DNA of 64,000 bases, taken from the NCBI GenBank assembly GCA_024195585.1, contig SWBL01000042.1, positions 62,001-126,000 of the forward strand, read 5' to 3'. Source of the DNA: Aureobasidium sp. EXF-3400. Taxonomy: Eukaryota; Ascomycota; Dothideomycetes; Dothideales; Saccotheciaceae. A program made the position numbers and the translations under genes. Below the pieces are notes generated by a model. It did no database searches and was not told the origin of the DNA. It worked only from the letters and a program-made list of their open reading frames with translations. Positions 20,823 through 30,885 of the stretch are shown one piece after another. How positions within the stretch are numbered: the stretch's first letter is position 1; the number at the start of each line of letters is the position of its first letter.

Positions 20823-22272
20823 TCATTGTTCAATGCCCCATCGCTTCCAGATGGCCCCAAGTCTACCTTTAGCCTCTTTACTAATACACAATCCTGGATC
20901 CAGGGGTTTTAATTCTTCTTCACCAAACAGACTCAATGTGGCAAGACCGAGATATGAGTGATAGACATCCGGCAGATCGCCAGCGACTTTGCCGAACCCG
21001 CCGAGTTGAGGGTGGACCGTCCTTTCGAGGAGCCAGCGGCGAGCTGATTCTGTGTTAGGAAGTGTTGATTGGTTGAGTATCTGTGAATGTTGTGTTAGCA
21101 GCTCGTGTTTCTTCTGCAAATGCGGGATTGACCTAGGGACGTACACATAGTGAGCCGTGAACCCAGAAGGCATAGCAGGTATCTGCGATTTTGTTGCAAC
21201 GGCCGTTGAAGCCCGTCCACTCCAAACTGAAGTGGACGCTCGGTCGGCCTTCGTAATTCATTTTCCCTTGCTTGCTCACGAACTTGTCTTGGTAGACGAA
21301 GCTATGTGCGTCGTGGCAGGTTTCCGGTGTGTCTGTTTCATCACCATAGGTGTCTAGCTCGTCTTCTTCGCTTATGGTTGCGGTCTGGCGCGAGACCAGC
21401 CATTTTATCAGGAGCGGGATATTGGTAAGAGAGGCGTTTGGCGCGAAAGTAGTAGGAAGGGCGGAGTAGGGTTCTGGTGGGAGGCGGTTTATGTTACTGA
21501 GAGCACCGACGGCGCAATAGGTGAAGCCGGCGTGGGCTTCGTGAAAGGGCGCATCTGAAATGCCACCGTCGTACGTCTGCGTTAGCGCACAAGGTTAGCA
21601 TGGGTAGAGTTGTATAATTGTCTTGGCTGTATTCACCTCGGCACTCCGTATACAGGTTACGAAGCTTTCAATGTCGATGTCTGGACAGCCTTCTATTTCA
21701 CCCCGGTGGTTTCCTCGTAGGATGTAGCGTACACCAGTGGCACAGTATCCAAATCTCGAGTCTGTACCGCCGTTGATGGTGTCCTTGACCAGCGTCTCAC
21801 CAAAACTACCATCGGGTCTTTGGAGTCGCGTGAGCCATTGTAAACATTCCCTCCTCTTGATTCTGGATAGATCGTCGTCTAAGATGAGTAAGGAACACAA
21901 GGCAAAGAAGGTAGCAGGCAGATTTGCAGGGTCCCAATGGAGATTGTCTTCTGTGGTTGCATGGCCAAAGTTTGCGCCAGGGAAGGCGCGGAAGCCGCCC
22001 TTGGGGTGCTGATTGCTGTAGATCCAGTCGGTGTAGTCTTTCCTCTGCTCTTCGGTTGTGTTCTTGTGCAGTGTGCCTAGCAAGTCCAGTCCACTGAGGA
22101 TGAAGAAGGCGAGGGACAAACGATTGCTGTCATTGCTCTGGTAGGCCGTGGGCAAGAAAGTCTTGAGTGTGCGCAGGAAGTATTTGGTGTGTTTGGAAAC
22201 GTCGAGCGAGGGGTTGGCTGCCATGATGTCCTGCACCTTTGGCATTCGAGGTTTGGGAACGGCGGAGGGCAT
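20823..22272 (-). CDS. CDC43: Geranylgeranyltransferase type I beta subunit (Cdc43)
   Basis: Catalytic beta subunit of GGTase-I, which prenylates CaaL proteins such as Rho/Cdc42 GTPases in the cytosol. Exons 22272-21637, 21576-21145 and 21080-20823 (introns 60 and 64 nt) give 441 aa. Prenyltransferase repeats include QHPKGGFRAFPGANFGHATTE, LQRPDGSFGE and PQLGGFGKVAGD. The expected Zn2+ ligands are visible: D344 and C346 in NKIADTCYAFW, and H397 in DVYHSYLGL. The intron junctions fall in conserved motifs and restore IRSAE-TYDGGISD and VHGSLC-ILNQST. The domain order and ligand set separate it from plain alpha subunits; beta subunits of farnesyl- or Rab-transferase are less likely given the RCNKIADTCY form. 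Confidence 0.9.
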
Positions 22273-22589
22273 GAGAAAGAATTACGTCAAGGACACCAGG
22301 CACTTGCTCCTCCACAGACCCTGGGCTTGTATTGTCATTACACCATGTGTCATGATGCCTTGCCTTTCCTCCCTTATCAAATCAAATGAATGAGGCTCAA
22401 GCGCCGCACCCGAGAGCGCCCCGCTGCCCAAAAACCCTTTTCCATGACGCGAACAAGCCATGAGTTCGACGTCTGTGCACCCATGCATACTTGTGCACCA
22501 TGCATACTCGAGTCCTCCACAGCCAAGAACCACAGACCACGAGTAAACATCACCTTTTGTTCTCCATTTGACCACACAACATCAAAACC
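22273..22589. other. Divergent promoter, CDC43 / HAD gene
   Basis: 317 bp shared 5' region; nothing further recognised. Confidence 0.45.
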
Positions 22590-23573
22590 ATGAAGTTACG
22601 TCGACCAATCCATTTGATCCTAGATTGGGATGGCACTCTGACCCGCAAAGATACTCTCTCGTTGGTTGGAAATATAGCATATCACGCCAATTCCTCAACA
22701 TCTCTACCACCATGGTCGGACTTTGTGAATGGATACATGAACGACTATACTGAGCACGCATCCCGCTATGAGCCTACCTCATCTGCTAGAACCACAATCG
22801 ACCAAGAACGTCAATGGTTGGCCAGTCTGACACTCATCGAAAACAAAAGCGTCCAGCGCGTCGAATCTAGTCGCATTTTCAAAGGTGTCAAGGCTAGTCA
22901 TGTTGACCATGTCGCTGGTGCATCTATTGAAAATGGTGACTTAAAACTCCGCAGCGATTGGGATTCGCTATTCCAGACTCTGCTCTCGAGTCCAAACAAT
23001 AAGATCAGCATTTTGAGTGTGAATTGGAGTGCACGATTCATTCGCCAATCTCTTCTGTCTGCATCCTCAAAACTCACATCTCCGGCGAACGAGACACTGT
23101 ACCCATATGTCACGGGCATGGACATTAAAGCAAATGAGATCTCCAACCTCGAATCTGCAGAAGGAAGTGACGGCAGACTGTCCAAAAACTCTAGCTCCGG
23201 TATACGTACTTCCGCAGACAAATTATCTCATCTGCCCCTTCGATGCCAGCAGAAACTCGAGATATGCGCCTTGACGAGAGAATTCGCGGAGCAGCAGGAT
23301 GATCTCGTGATCTACATCGGAGATTCTGCCACCGATCTTGAAGCTTTACTTGCTGCAGACGTGGGCATATGTATCAGAGATAATCCTATGGGAAGCAGTC
23401 AGCGAGAATTAGCCGAGACGCTTCACAGAATCGGCGTGGACGTTAGGAGCATTGATGAAGACATTGATTTGAAACGGGCAGCGGACGAACAGATGGTTGT
23501 CTATTGGACACGCGGCTTTGATTTGGTGGTGAAAGCGCTTTCGAAACCGGAGGTGTCCCTTCGCTCGCACTAA
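22590..23573 (+). CDS. HAD-superfamily phosphatase-like protein
   Basis: Cytosolic hydrolase of the haloacid dehalogenase fold; substrate unknown. One exon, 327 aa. Motif I is LDWDGTLT with nucleophile D12 and acid/base D14. Motif II is plausible at ISILSVNWS. Motif IV is YIGDSATDLEALLAADVGI, the Mg2+-binding acidic cluster. The cap insert (about 25-130) resembles C1-cap phosphatases of the PHO/SerB kind. It may be orthologous to yeast Cto1 (YCR015C), a HAD-like protein of similar size, but that link is from memory and weak. No targeting signal is visible. Confidence 0.8.
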   Translation: MKLRRPIHLILDWDGTLTRKDTLSLVGNIAYHANSSTSLPPWSDFVNGYMNDYTEHASRYEPTSSARTTIDQERQWLASLTLIENKSVQRVESSRIFKGVKASHVDHVAGASIENGDLKLRSDWDSLFQTLLSSPNNKISILSVNWSARFIRQSLLSASSKLTSPANETLYPYVTGMDIKANEISNLESAEGSDGRLSKNSSSGIRTSADKLSHLPLRCQQKLEICALTREFAEQQDDLVIYIGDSATDLEALLAADVGICIRDNPMGSSQRELAETLHRIGVDVRSIDEDIDLKRAADEQMVVYWTRGFDLVVKALSKPEVSLRSH

Positions 23574-24632
23574 GTCCGATCTACAACTTTCTCAATAAAA
23601 ACGGACGATAGAATTTCATGCGAAGGTCGCGTGTGCAATGATCAGTACGGTAGAGAGACGTTTTGTGATGATGAGGTGACAGCATTGGATCTGGGTATCA
23701 TCCAGGTGATCGCACACACCACTTCAATTGCTAAAGTCACACCATACTCATAATTCTTTCATCGATGAACTTCGAGCCAGTAAAGCTCATCGCTTAAGTC
23801 GATATCCACCTTCGACCAGAGACTGATGACAGCCAGGGTTGCTCTAGCAGAATCTGGTTAGGTCTAGAGGTGTAGAATCCCGACGACAAACAGGCAGTTG
23901 AACATTCCCGATTGGTTATACAACATCAAGTGGCCTGTCATATTGCAGAGGATTGTGCGAAGAACGACGTACATAGGTGGCGACAGCGTCAAGTCCACGT
24001 CCAAGAGACATAAGCAAAAAGTCCCGCGTTGCCTGTAGTTCTGTGGTCCGGAAGAGATTTTCAACAACATCGCTGCCTCGATCGTTCGGTTGTCGATGAT
24101 TGCTTGCCACACGCGAGGCTCGAGCAACTCCCAGGAGAACAGCCGATACAGCGGCTCCGCAACCATCACTCTGCGGCAGGCCAGAACGTGTTCGTGCAGT
24201 CGTGTCACATCACCCAAGCCGCGCGGGTGAAGGTATCCAATACATGGTGGTCTGGATAACTCGGAACCCACTCATCATGTGTCTCTGGCGCTGAGGTCCA
24301 TGGCCATGCTATCTTGAGTGTGGTGCGTCTCCCATATTGACCGCTCGGGCTCTACGGGTGGAAGGAGGCTTGTGAGGCTTACTTACACACGCTGAAGCCA
24401 CCGAAGCTTGGCCGGGCAACGTTATCGGCATTCCTTGTTCTGCAATTCATGGCCTCCTTCATTTCGACCTTTCGCATAACTAAATGCCTACTCTGGTCCC
24501 TGTCATACCCGCCACTAGACTCACGACGAAGCGCGATTTCGAGATGTCTAGATTGCCTCGTGCCCGTCTGAAGATGTCTTCTGCATCTCCCGATTGCAGC
24601 TCATGATATTCCTTCCAAACAAAAAACGCTCA

Positions 24633-24639
24633 GGCTAAA
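24633..24639 (+). promoter_or_regulatory. XlnR/Xyr1-like box GGCTAAA (1)
   Basis: GGCTAAA, about 417 nt upstream of the sugar-porter start. Matches the published XlnR consensus GGCTAAR. A 7-mer alone is weak evidence; the repeat of the same box at 24802 in the same orientation strengthens it. Confidence 0.35.
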
Positions 24640-24801
24640 TCCAACGAGCCTGTATCCTGCTCCCTAAGACGGCCACCCGAATGCACATGATAGGTACGGT
24701 ATCCCGTGGGCTCCACACACCTCCGCGCTCCTCCGCATCGGTCCCCGCGTACATTGAGACCTCCATCTCCTAAAAGCAGTAGGAGTAGGCTGACAACCGG
24801 C

Positions 24802-24808
24802 GGCTAAA
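24802..24808 (+). promoter_or_regulatory. XlnR/Xyr1-like box GGCTAAA (2)
   Basis: GGCTAAA in the context CCGGCGGCTAAATCC. A related CTGGCGGCTAATT lies 46 nt downstream (GGCTAAT at 24848-24854). Same orientation as the box at 24633, about 248 nt from the start codon. Confidence 0.4.
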
Positions 24809-24949
24809 TCCAAATGTATCCTAGTCACATGCATGGAGTAGTCTGGCGGCTAATTGTTCTCACATGTACTGCGTGCATACACAGACATTCGACCATGTTA
24901 CAAGTGCCGTAGATCCATGTACCTGGCTCTACTCCAGTTCTCTCTCGAG

Positions 24950-24955
24950 TATAAG
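24950..24955 (+). promoter_or_regulatory. TATA-like box of sugar porter
   Basis: TATAAG 100 nt upstream of the ATG at 25050. A CreA-type CCCCAG (SYGGRG on the other strand) lies at 24977-24982. Confidence 0.35.
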
Positions 24956-25049
24956 ATCTGTGGAGTCTCTCCACATCCCCCAGACAAGATCGACTTTTGT
25001 ACGACTATCATTAACGTCTTGAGATAATCCATTACTCGACTTCTTCAAC

Positions 25050-27157
25050 ATGCATACTGGTGGAACAAGTGAAGGCATGGACGTCTTGTCCAAGCGACGA
25101 GCCCAGTTCGCTGGTCCCTCAGGTGTTAAAGGTCTTATCCAGAACTCAAGGATCTTTGCTCTTGCTGTCTTCGCTTCTCTCGGTGGTTTCGTCTATGGAT
25201 GTAAGTGCAGTTGTTGATCTTGACCCATGCTTACGCTGATCATAAATCCCTAGACAACCAAGGAATGTTCGGACAGGTCCTGAACATGGCATCCTTCAAC
25301 AGAACAGTCAACCCAGAATCTATCAAGAACCCTACTACCAGAGGTCTCCTGACTGCGTGAGTTCGTTCAGCATACGCATACATACGTTTTGCTAACTCAA
25401 GCAGCATCCTCGAACTCGGAGCATGGGTTGGTGTGTTGATCAACGGATACAACGCCGACAAGTTCGGTCGTAAAGTCGCCACCCAGATTGGTGTCGTTAT
25501 CTTCATGGTCGGTGTCATCGTTCAAGCTTGCGCTAAGAATGTCGACTACATTTACGGTGGTCGTTTCGTTACTGGTCTTGGTGTCGGTATCCTGTCTATG
25601 ATTGTTCCTCTGTGAGTACCGAACATCTGACATACGTGGTGACCTCGCTGACCCAGCCATAGCTACAACGCCGAGCTCGCGCCTGCTGAGATCAGAGGTT
25701 CTCTTGTCTCGCTCCAGCAGCTTGCTATCTGTACTGGTATTATGATTAGTTACTGGATCGGTATGTCTCTTGGATCCATCACTTGTTTACGATACACTAA
25801 CTTGTGTATCTAGGATACGGCACAAACTACATTGGCGGCACTGGTGCCGGCCAGTCTGATGCTGCATGGCTGGTTCCCATTTGCATTCAGCTCTTGCCTG
25901 CTATCATCCTTGGTGTTGGTATCATCTGGCTTCCTCAAAGGTAAGGTCAACCATGGACTTTGATAAGTACGATGCGCTGACAAGAAGTAGTCCCCGCTGG
26001 CTCGTAACCAGAGACCGTGTGGACGAGGCTTTGGACGTTCTTGCCGGAATCAGAAGAGCACCCAAGGACAGCGAGATTGTACAACTCGAATTCCTTGAGA
26101 TCAAGGCCCAGCACATGTTTGAGGTCGACAGATCAAGAGCAAAGTTCCCTCAATTCCAGTCTGGAAGCTTCATGGACAACTTCAAGCTCGGCTTCTACGA
26201 CTACGCTTCTTTGTTCACCAACAAATCTCTGCGCAAGAGAGTCTTCGTCGCCATCTTCACCATGGTCTTCCAGCAATGTCAGTTCCCATAATACATCTTT
26301 AACGTCGCTTTTACTGATTGTCATATGCAGGGTCTGGTATCAACGCCATTTTGTACTACGCCGCTTTCATCTTCCAGGACTTGGGTCTGACCGGTAACAC
26401 AACTTCGCTTTTGGCCAGTGGTGTTGGTGGTATTTTGCTCATGCTCGCAACCATCCCTGCCGTCCTCTACATTGATCAGCTTGGTCGTAAGCCTGTTCTC
26501 ATCTGCGGTGCCATCGGTATGGGTATCTCGCACATCATTGTCGCTGCTCTGTACGGCGCCTTTGGACCCTCGGGGTGGAAGGGACATGCAGCCGCTGGTT
26601 GGGTCGCTGTCGTCTTTGTTTGGATCTACCAAATCAACTTCGGATACTCTTGGGGAGTAAGTCTAGATTTTGCACTGTTCTCCGTAACCTGACATGTACT
26701 GACAATCTCTTAGCCTGGTGCATGGGTTCTCGTCGCCGAAGTCTTCCCTCTCGGTGTCAGAGCAAAGGGTGTCTCCATCGGTGCTTCGTCAAACTGGCTT
26801 AACAACTTCGCAATCGGACAGGCCACTCCTGATATGGTTGCCAAGATGAACTACGGCACCTTCATCTTCTTCGGTATCATCTGTTTCCTCGCCGCCGCCT
26901 TCATCTACTTCATGGTTCCCGAAACCAAGGGTCTTACTCTCGAAGAGATGGACGAGATCTTTGGTGACGAGGCTGGTAACGCCGCCGACGACCGCGCCAG
27001 ACTTGAAAGAATCTACACCGAGCTTGGTCTCATGGATGGAGGTGATTCCGTCATGAACAACGAGAAGTTGGACAACGCCGAGAGAATTGGCAACGTCAAT
27101 GTCTTGAGCTCTGGAGGTATCAAGGGCACCTACGGTGGAAGCACCTTCGCTGGATGA
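25050..27157 (+). CDS. MFS sugar porter (hexose/pentose transporter-like)
   Basis: Plasma-membrane sugar:H+ symporter of the MFS sugar-porter family. Eight exons: 25050-25200, 25254-25356, 25405-25611, 25663-25760, 25814-25940, 25991-26277, 26331-26656 and 26714-27157, all phases consistent, 580 aa. Family motifs: GGFVYGYNQGMFGQV in span 1, NADKFGRK (loop 2-3), YGGRFVTGLGVGILSMIVP, YNAELAPAEIRGSL, LPQSPRWLV, QQWSGINAILYY (span 7, a sugar-binding QQ), LGRKPVL and VPETKGLTLEEMDEIFGDE. The N-terminus is short and basic (SKRRAQF); the C-terminal tail is long and G/S-rich. This is the most intron-dense gene of the window. The promoter has XlnR-like boxes, which would fit induction by xylose. The substrate cannot be read from sequence. 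Confidence 0.9.
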
Positions 27158-27571
27158 GATCTAGCCTTTTGTTCTCGATGGATATCTTGGGAGTAGATGT
27201 TTTTTATTTTCACTCATTATATTTGGACACATCCTATATATTGGTATGAGGAATGCTTCATGCACATAGTTGTAATGATACTTATATCTGCCTTATTCTT
27301 AGCATCTCAATGTGATATCCACAGTGGTCATCGATAACAGAGTCTTCAAAGGTCGTTTAGCCAGTCTCAGAACATCGGAGTCCAGAAGAGGCTAGGTGAT
27401 TGTGCCACAAGCGACGTCTGGTTCCACTACGCGGAGAAGTTCCACCATGTCAGAGTAACTTGAAAAACATGCACTGGAACCGAGCGATAGTCGGCCTATA
27501 CATTTGCGTCACCAACAGAATCTTCAATGACCGAGTGATAAGTCGTAACAGATCCACATTGTTTCAATCAT
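27158..27571. other. Intergenic, convergent 3' ends
   Basis: 414 bp between sugar porter and MDR reductase; nothing supported. Confidence 0.5.
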
Positions 27572-28771
27572 TTACACTTTGTACACAATCTTGAAGGACG
27601 AAATCTTGCCTTGACGATGCATGTCAAACCCTTCGTGAATGGAGTCGAGACTGTCAAACAACTTGACGTTGTTGGCTTTGATCTTGCCCTTCTCCAGCCA
27701 AGTAGGAAGCTTTTCGAACAGTTCGGCAGAGAGCTCGTGGTCATCGACGGAAGCCTGCGAAGAGAACAGTCAGTGATGTCTCCGCTTCGAAATACTGTAC
27801 ACTGATGCAACCTACTGGCCAGTGAAAATCCTTGTATTGGTGATCTTTGAGGAAGGCTGTCCAGACCAAAACATCTGTAATCTTTACGTGCTTGGCTGCG
27901 TTCTCAGTGTTTGCCTTGCCGGGACGCACGGTACACAAAATACCACCTTTAGGAGTGATCGCTTGGGAAGCCTGTGTCGAAGAATCCTTGGAACCAATAG
28001 TGTCGAACGTATGTTCTAGATCTGGAGCGACCTCCTTGATCTTGTCGACAACATCAGAGTCGTTGTAGTCGAAAACATGAGTGGCTCCCAGTTTCTTGAC
28101 CAGATCAAAATTCCTAGGGCTGCAAGTAGTGATGATGTTGAAGCCATACATCGAGGCGATTTGAATGGCATAGGATCCCACACTCGCTGTTAGCGAATCA
28201 GTAGTCGTTCCTGCCTCTTTTTGTTGGTGGACTTACAACTACCACCCCAAATTAGAATGCTGGTCTTCGCTTCCTTCTTGGGAATGGCCAAGCAGTCCTT
28301 GGAGAACAGAGCCAGCCAAGCAGTACACGAGGCAAGCGGAACAGTAGCCGCATCTTCCAGTTTCACACCTTTAGGGACTTTGAAACTGATGCGATCATCA
28401 GCAAAGACGTGACTTCCATAAGCACCTAGCCCTTTAATCTCTCCTTCCCAAACAAGACCAGCAACCACATCTCCCTTTTTAAGTTTCTTTGCGTCTTCAC
28501 CGACTTCCTCGACAGTGCCGACGAAATCGCAGCCAAGGACTGTGCCGTCGCCGAAGGCATTGCTGTCGAGTGTTTGGACTGGCCATTGAGTTTAGTGACA
28601 TATGACGGTTCCGAATTGACTGTGGAATATACCATCAGTAGGATTTTGAGCTACATATTGCACTTTTACAAGGCTCTGGTGTGCTTCGCGCGAGGGCAAT
28701 TGAACATCGTCCTTGAGCAGGACTTGTTTGCCATCACGTTCACGCTGTACATATGCGGTGCTGGTGGCCAT
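27572..28771 (-). CDS. MDR-family reductase (ToxD/enoyl-reductase-like)
   Basis: NAD(P)H-dependent medium-chain dehydrogenase/reductase of the zinc-free, quinone-oxidoreductase/trans-enoyl-reductase kind common in fungi. Exons 28771-28633, 28578-28237, 28186-27816 and 27754-27572 give 344 aa. The GroES-like half has YVAQNPTDVQTLDSNAFGDG, VLGCDFVGTVEEVGEDAKKL and GAYGSHVFADDRISFKVPKG. The cofactor half has LIWGGSSSVGSYAIQIASMYG, then TCSPRNFDLVKKLGATHVFD. The C-terminus reads LPTWLEKGKIKANNVKLFD and ends KISSFKIVYKV, as expected for the family. No structural-zinc cysteine cluster is seen. It lies head-on to the sugar porter and in line with the PrpF-like gene, so it may belong to the metabolic block, but the family is widespread. 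Confidence 0.87.
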
Positions 28772-29202
28772 GCTGGATGTGTTGGAAGTTAATCAAGCAG
28801 ACATGAAGGAGGTATGGACCAAGCTTGAGAGATATTGTACGAGTATTATGTAAGATGTAGAGAGCAGGTGTGAAGGCAGGTGTGACGTCGTGTAAACTTG
28901 GAGAAGGCATGGACGGGTTAGTATTATGCGGGGTTCTGGAGCCTGGAGGAAGCTGCCAATTACTCCTACCTCCCAATAGGGAAAGTCTCGGCGCCTGCAC
29001 ACTTACCTTCCCGAACATCAAACACTGCGAAACCTCTTGCAAATCAGGCGAGATGTGTCCTTGCATCTCACCGAATTTGTCTCTGACCTCCTCACCATGG
29101 ATACGTGGTCGGCCACTCGGAACGGCATATGCACCCATTTCTGACAGGAGAATTGTGCTCGCATTATCGAAATGCATATTTCTACTTCTAATCTGATCTA
29201 GG
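28772..29202. other. Intergenic between MDR reductase and PrpF-like gene
   Basis: 431 bp between two minus-strand genes; presumably the reductase promoter. Nothing further supported. Confidence 0.45.
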
Positions 29203-30501
29203 TTATCCAAGGTAATAGACCTTGCCTTCAAACAGCCGGCGGGCTGTTCGGAACACCACCACCTCTTCTACTTGGTCGTTGGTATCCACACGCACGTCGA
29301 CATCCATATCTCCACCAGGATGTCGGAGACGAACCGTCTTAACCTCTGGCACTTCATCCGACTCGATAGGAGAGTCTTGCCTCGTCCGCTCATGAAGGGA
29401 TTCATTGCGAAGTTCGTATGCTACAGTGCCTTTGGTGCATGCTGCAGTTCCTAAGCAGACTGCTCCCGTCAACTGCAAGCTTCCATGAACCTTGCCCATG
29501 GTGTACGCGACAACCTGGAAATCTACTGATGGTTTGTTCTCGTCCATTTCTGGTCTCGAGAGAACTGCAATTTTTGGTGTGCCTCTGGTAAGCGCCGCTT
29601 CGTTTGTGCTCTTAGCAAGACCCATCAGGACTGCTGCCTCTCTTCGGATCTTTTCGATGAAGTCAATAGAGGCTACTGCATTAGGTCCCTTTTGGTGATA
29701 GAAATCCGGGAGAGCAGAACCGTCGACAAGACAGAATGGGTTGGCCGCATCAACAAGACTGACTTGTATTGGGATTGGCTCGGAGTTGAATGAGGTCTGC
29801 ATGAGGATGGTGTTCATTGCACGTTTCGAAGGCAACAGACTGCCAGTCATGGCACCAGCCGGCTTTGAGAAACCCATCTGCACTCGGCTGCCAACGGAGC
29901 ATAATCCAGGCAGTTTGCAATCCCCGTCTTCAAGGAAATGGCCTTCCTCGTCGACCTGAACTGTCTCGATCATAACCGAGTTTGTGTTGGTGTTGAAGAC
30001 TCTGACTTGAACCTGTTTCTGTCCTGGACGAACATCAACCAAGCCTTCGTCAACTGCAAAAGGACCGACACCGGATGCGATGTTGCCACAGTTTCCAGTC
30101 ATGTCCAGCTTCGGAGCGCCAATTGTCACCTGGACAAATGTGTAATCAATATCGGCGTCTGGACGAGAAGATCGCGATACAACAGCGACTTTCGATGTTG
30201 TTGAAGTTGCTCCACCAATGCCATCCAGTTGCTTAGGATCGGCATCGTATGAGCCCATCACTCGCGTGATTACCGAAGACCAGTCTTGTTGGCTTTGTGG
30301 GAGATCTTTACGGTGGAGATAAAGACCCTTTGAGGTACCAGCTCTCATCCACACTGCTGGAAGTGCTCTTCGCTTCTTAGCTTTGACTTGTGGTGCTATG
30401 GCAGTGGTAGATGTAATAATTCCTGGCATGATCGATGGGTGAATATTCAAGATTCGGGGGATGATTGCAGCGTCGATGTGTCGTGCAGCTGTCTTGAACA
30501 T
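29203..30501 (-). CDS. PrpF-family isomerase (aconitate/methylitaconate isomerase-like)
   Basis: Diaminopimelate-epimerase-fold protein of the PrpF family, whose characterised members move a double bond in tricarboxylates such as aconitate and methylaconitate. One exon, 432 aa. The N-terminal signature WMRAGTSKGLYL (51-62) is intact. The catalytic pair known from PrpF is visible: K104 in STTSKVAVV and C138 in DMTGNCGNIASGVGPF. The second half has SLVDAANPFCLVDGS, MGKVHGSLQLTGAVCLGTAA and the C-terminal RHPGGDMDVDV. Residues 1-24 (MFKTAARHIDAAIIPRILNI...) look like a weak mitochondrial presequence, and an internal ATG at M25 (MPGIITS) could give a cytosolic form. It neighbours a tricarboxylate carrier, an MFS porter and a Zn2Cys6 regulator, which fits a tricarboxylate-related role. 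From memory, U. maydis Adi1 (aconitate-delta-isomerase) is of this family. Confidence 0.9.
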   Translation of the reverse strand: MFKTAARHIDAAIIPRILNIHPSIMPGIITSTTAIAPQVKAKKRRALPAVWMRAGTSKGLYLHRKDLPQSQQDWSSVITRVMGSYDADPKQLDGIGGATSTTSKVAVVSRSSRPDADIDYTFVQVTIGAPKLDMTGNCGNIASGVGPFAVDEGLVDVRPGQKQVQVRVFNTNTNSVMIETVQVDEEGHFLEDGDCKLPGLCSVGSRVQMGFSKPAGAMTGSLLPSKRAMNTILMQTSFNSEPIPIQVSLVDAANPFCLVDGSALPDFYHQKGPNAVASIDFIEKIRREAAVLMGLAKSTNEAALTRGTPKIAVLSRPEMDENKPSVDFQVVAYTMGKVHGSLQLTGAVCLGTAACTKGTVAYELRNESLHERTRQDSPIESDEVPEVKTVRLRHPGGDMDVDVRVDTNDQVEEVVVFRTARRLFEGKVYYLG

Positions 30502-30885
30502 AGTAAGTCAAAAGAGTCGACCAGTTGTTACTAGCCTTGAGCCAGCACTTATAGTCAATCATGTTGATGGTATACGCGACCACTGCGGCATTCACTGCCG
30601 GAATTGACATCCGCGGATAAGTGTGCCGAGTTGATAAGAAAGTAGAGCGGAGTCTCATTCCATGGATCTAACCCGCCGCGAAGCTTCACAGATCTCCGCA
30701 AAAACGAAGCCTCCTCCACGCTACCCCGGTCTCTCTGCCAGGATCGGCGAACCCCAACCGTGACATTAGGTTTCTCGTTATATCTAGGGCTGAGTCCTTC
30801 TAGTGGGTTTCCCATATATAGTTAGCCCTCTTGTCCTCCTGGACTTAGATTTCCAAGCATCTCATCATCAGATTCAGCCCTCGAC
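30502..30885. other. Divergent promoter, PrpF-like gene / acid-sugar porter
   Basis: 384 bp shared 5' region. A TATATA stretch about 70 nt before the porter ATG is a possible core element. Divergence suggests co-regulation. Confidence 0.45.

Larger units (their letters stand above)
23574..25049. other. Gene-poor region and sugar-porter promoter
   Basis: 1.48 kb. The 3' part carries XlnR-like boxes and a TATA-like site (listed separately). Around 23870-24270 the minus strand has two overlapping frames with protein-like composition (e.g. AEPLYRLFSWELLEPRVWQA, then in another frame RTTELQATRDFLLMSLGRGL), which might be a decayed gene; no family is recognised. Confidence 0.4.
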
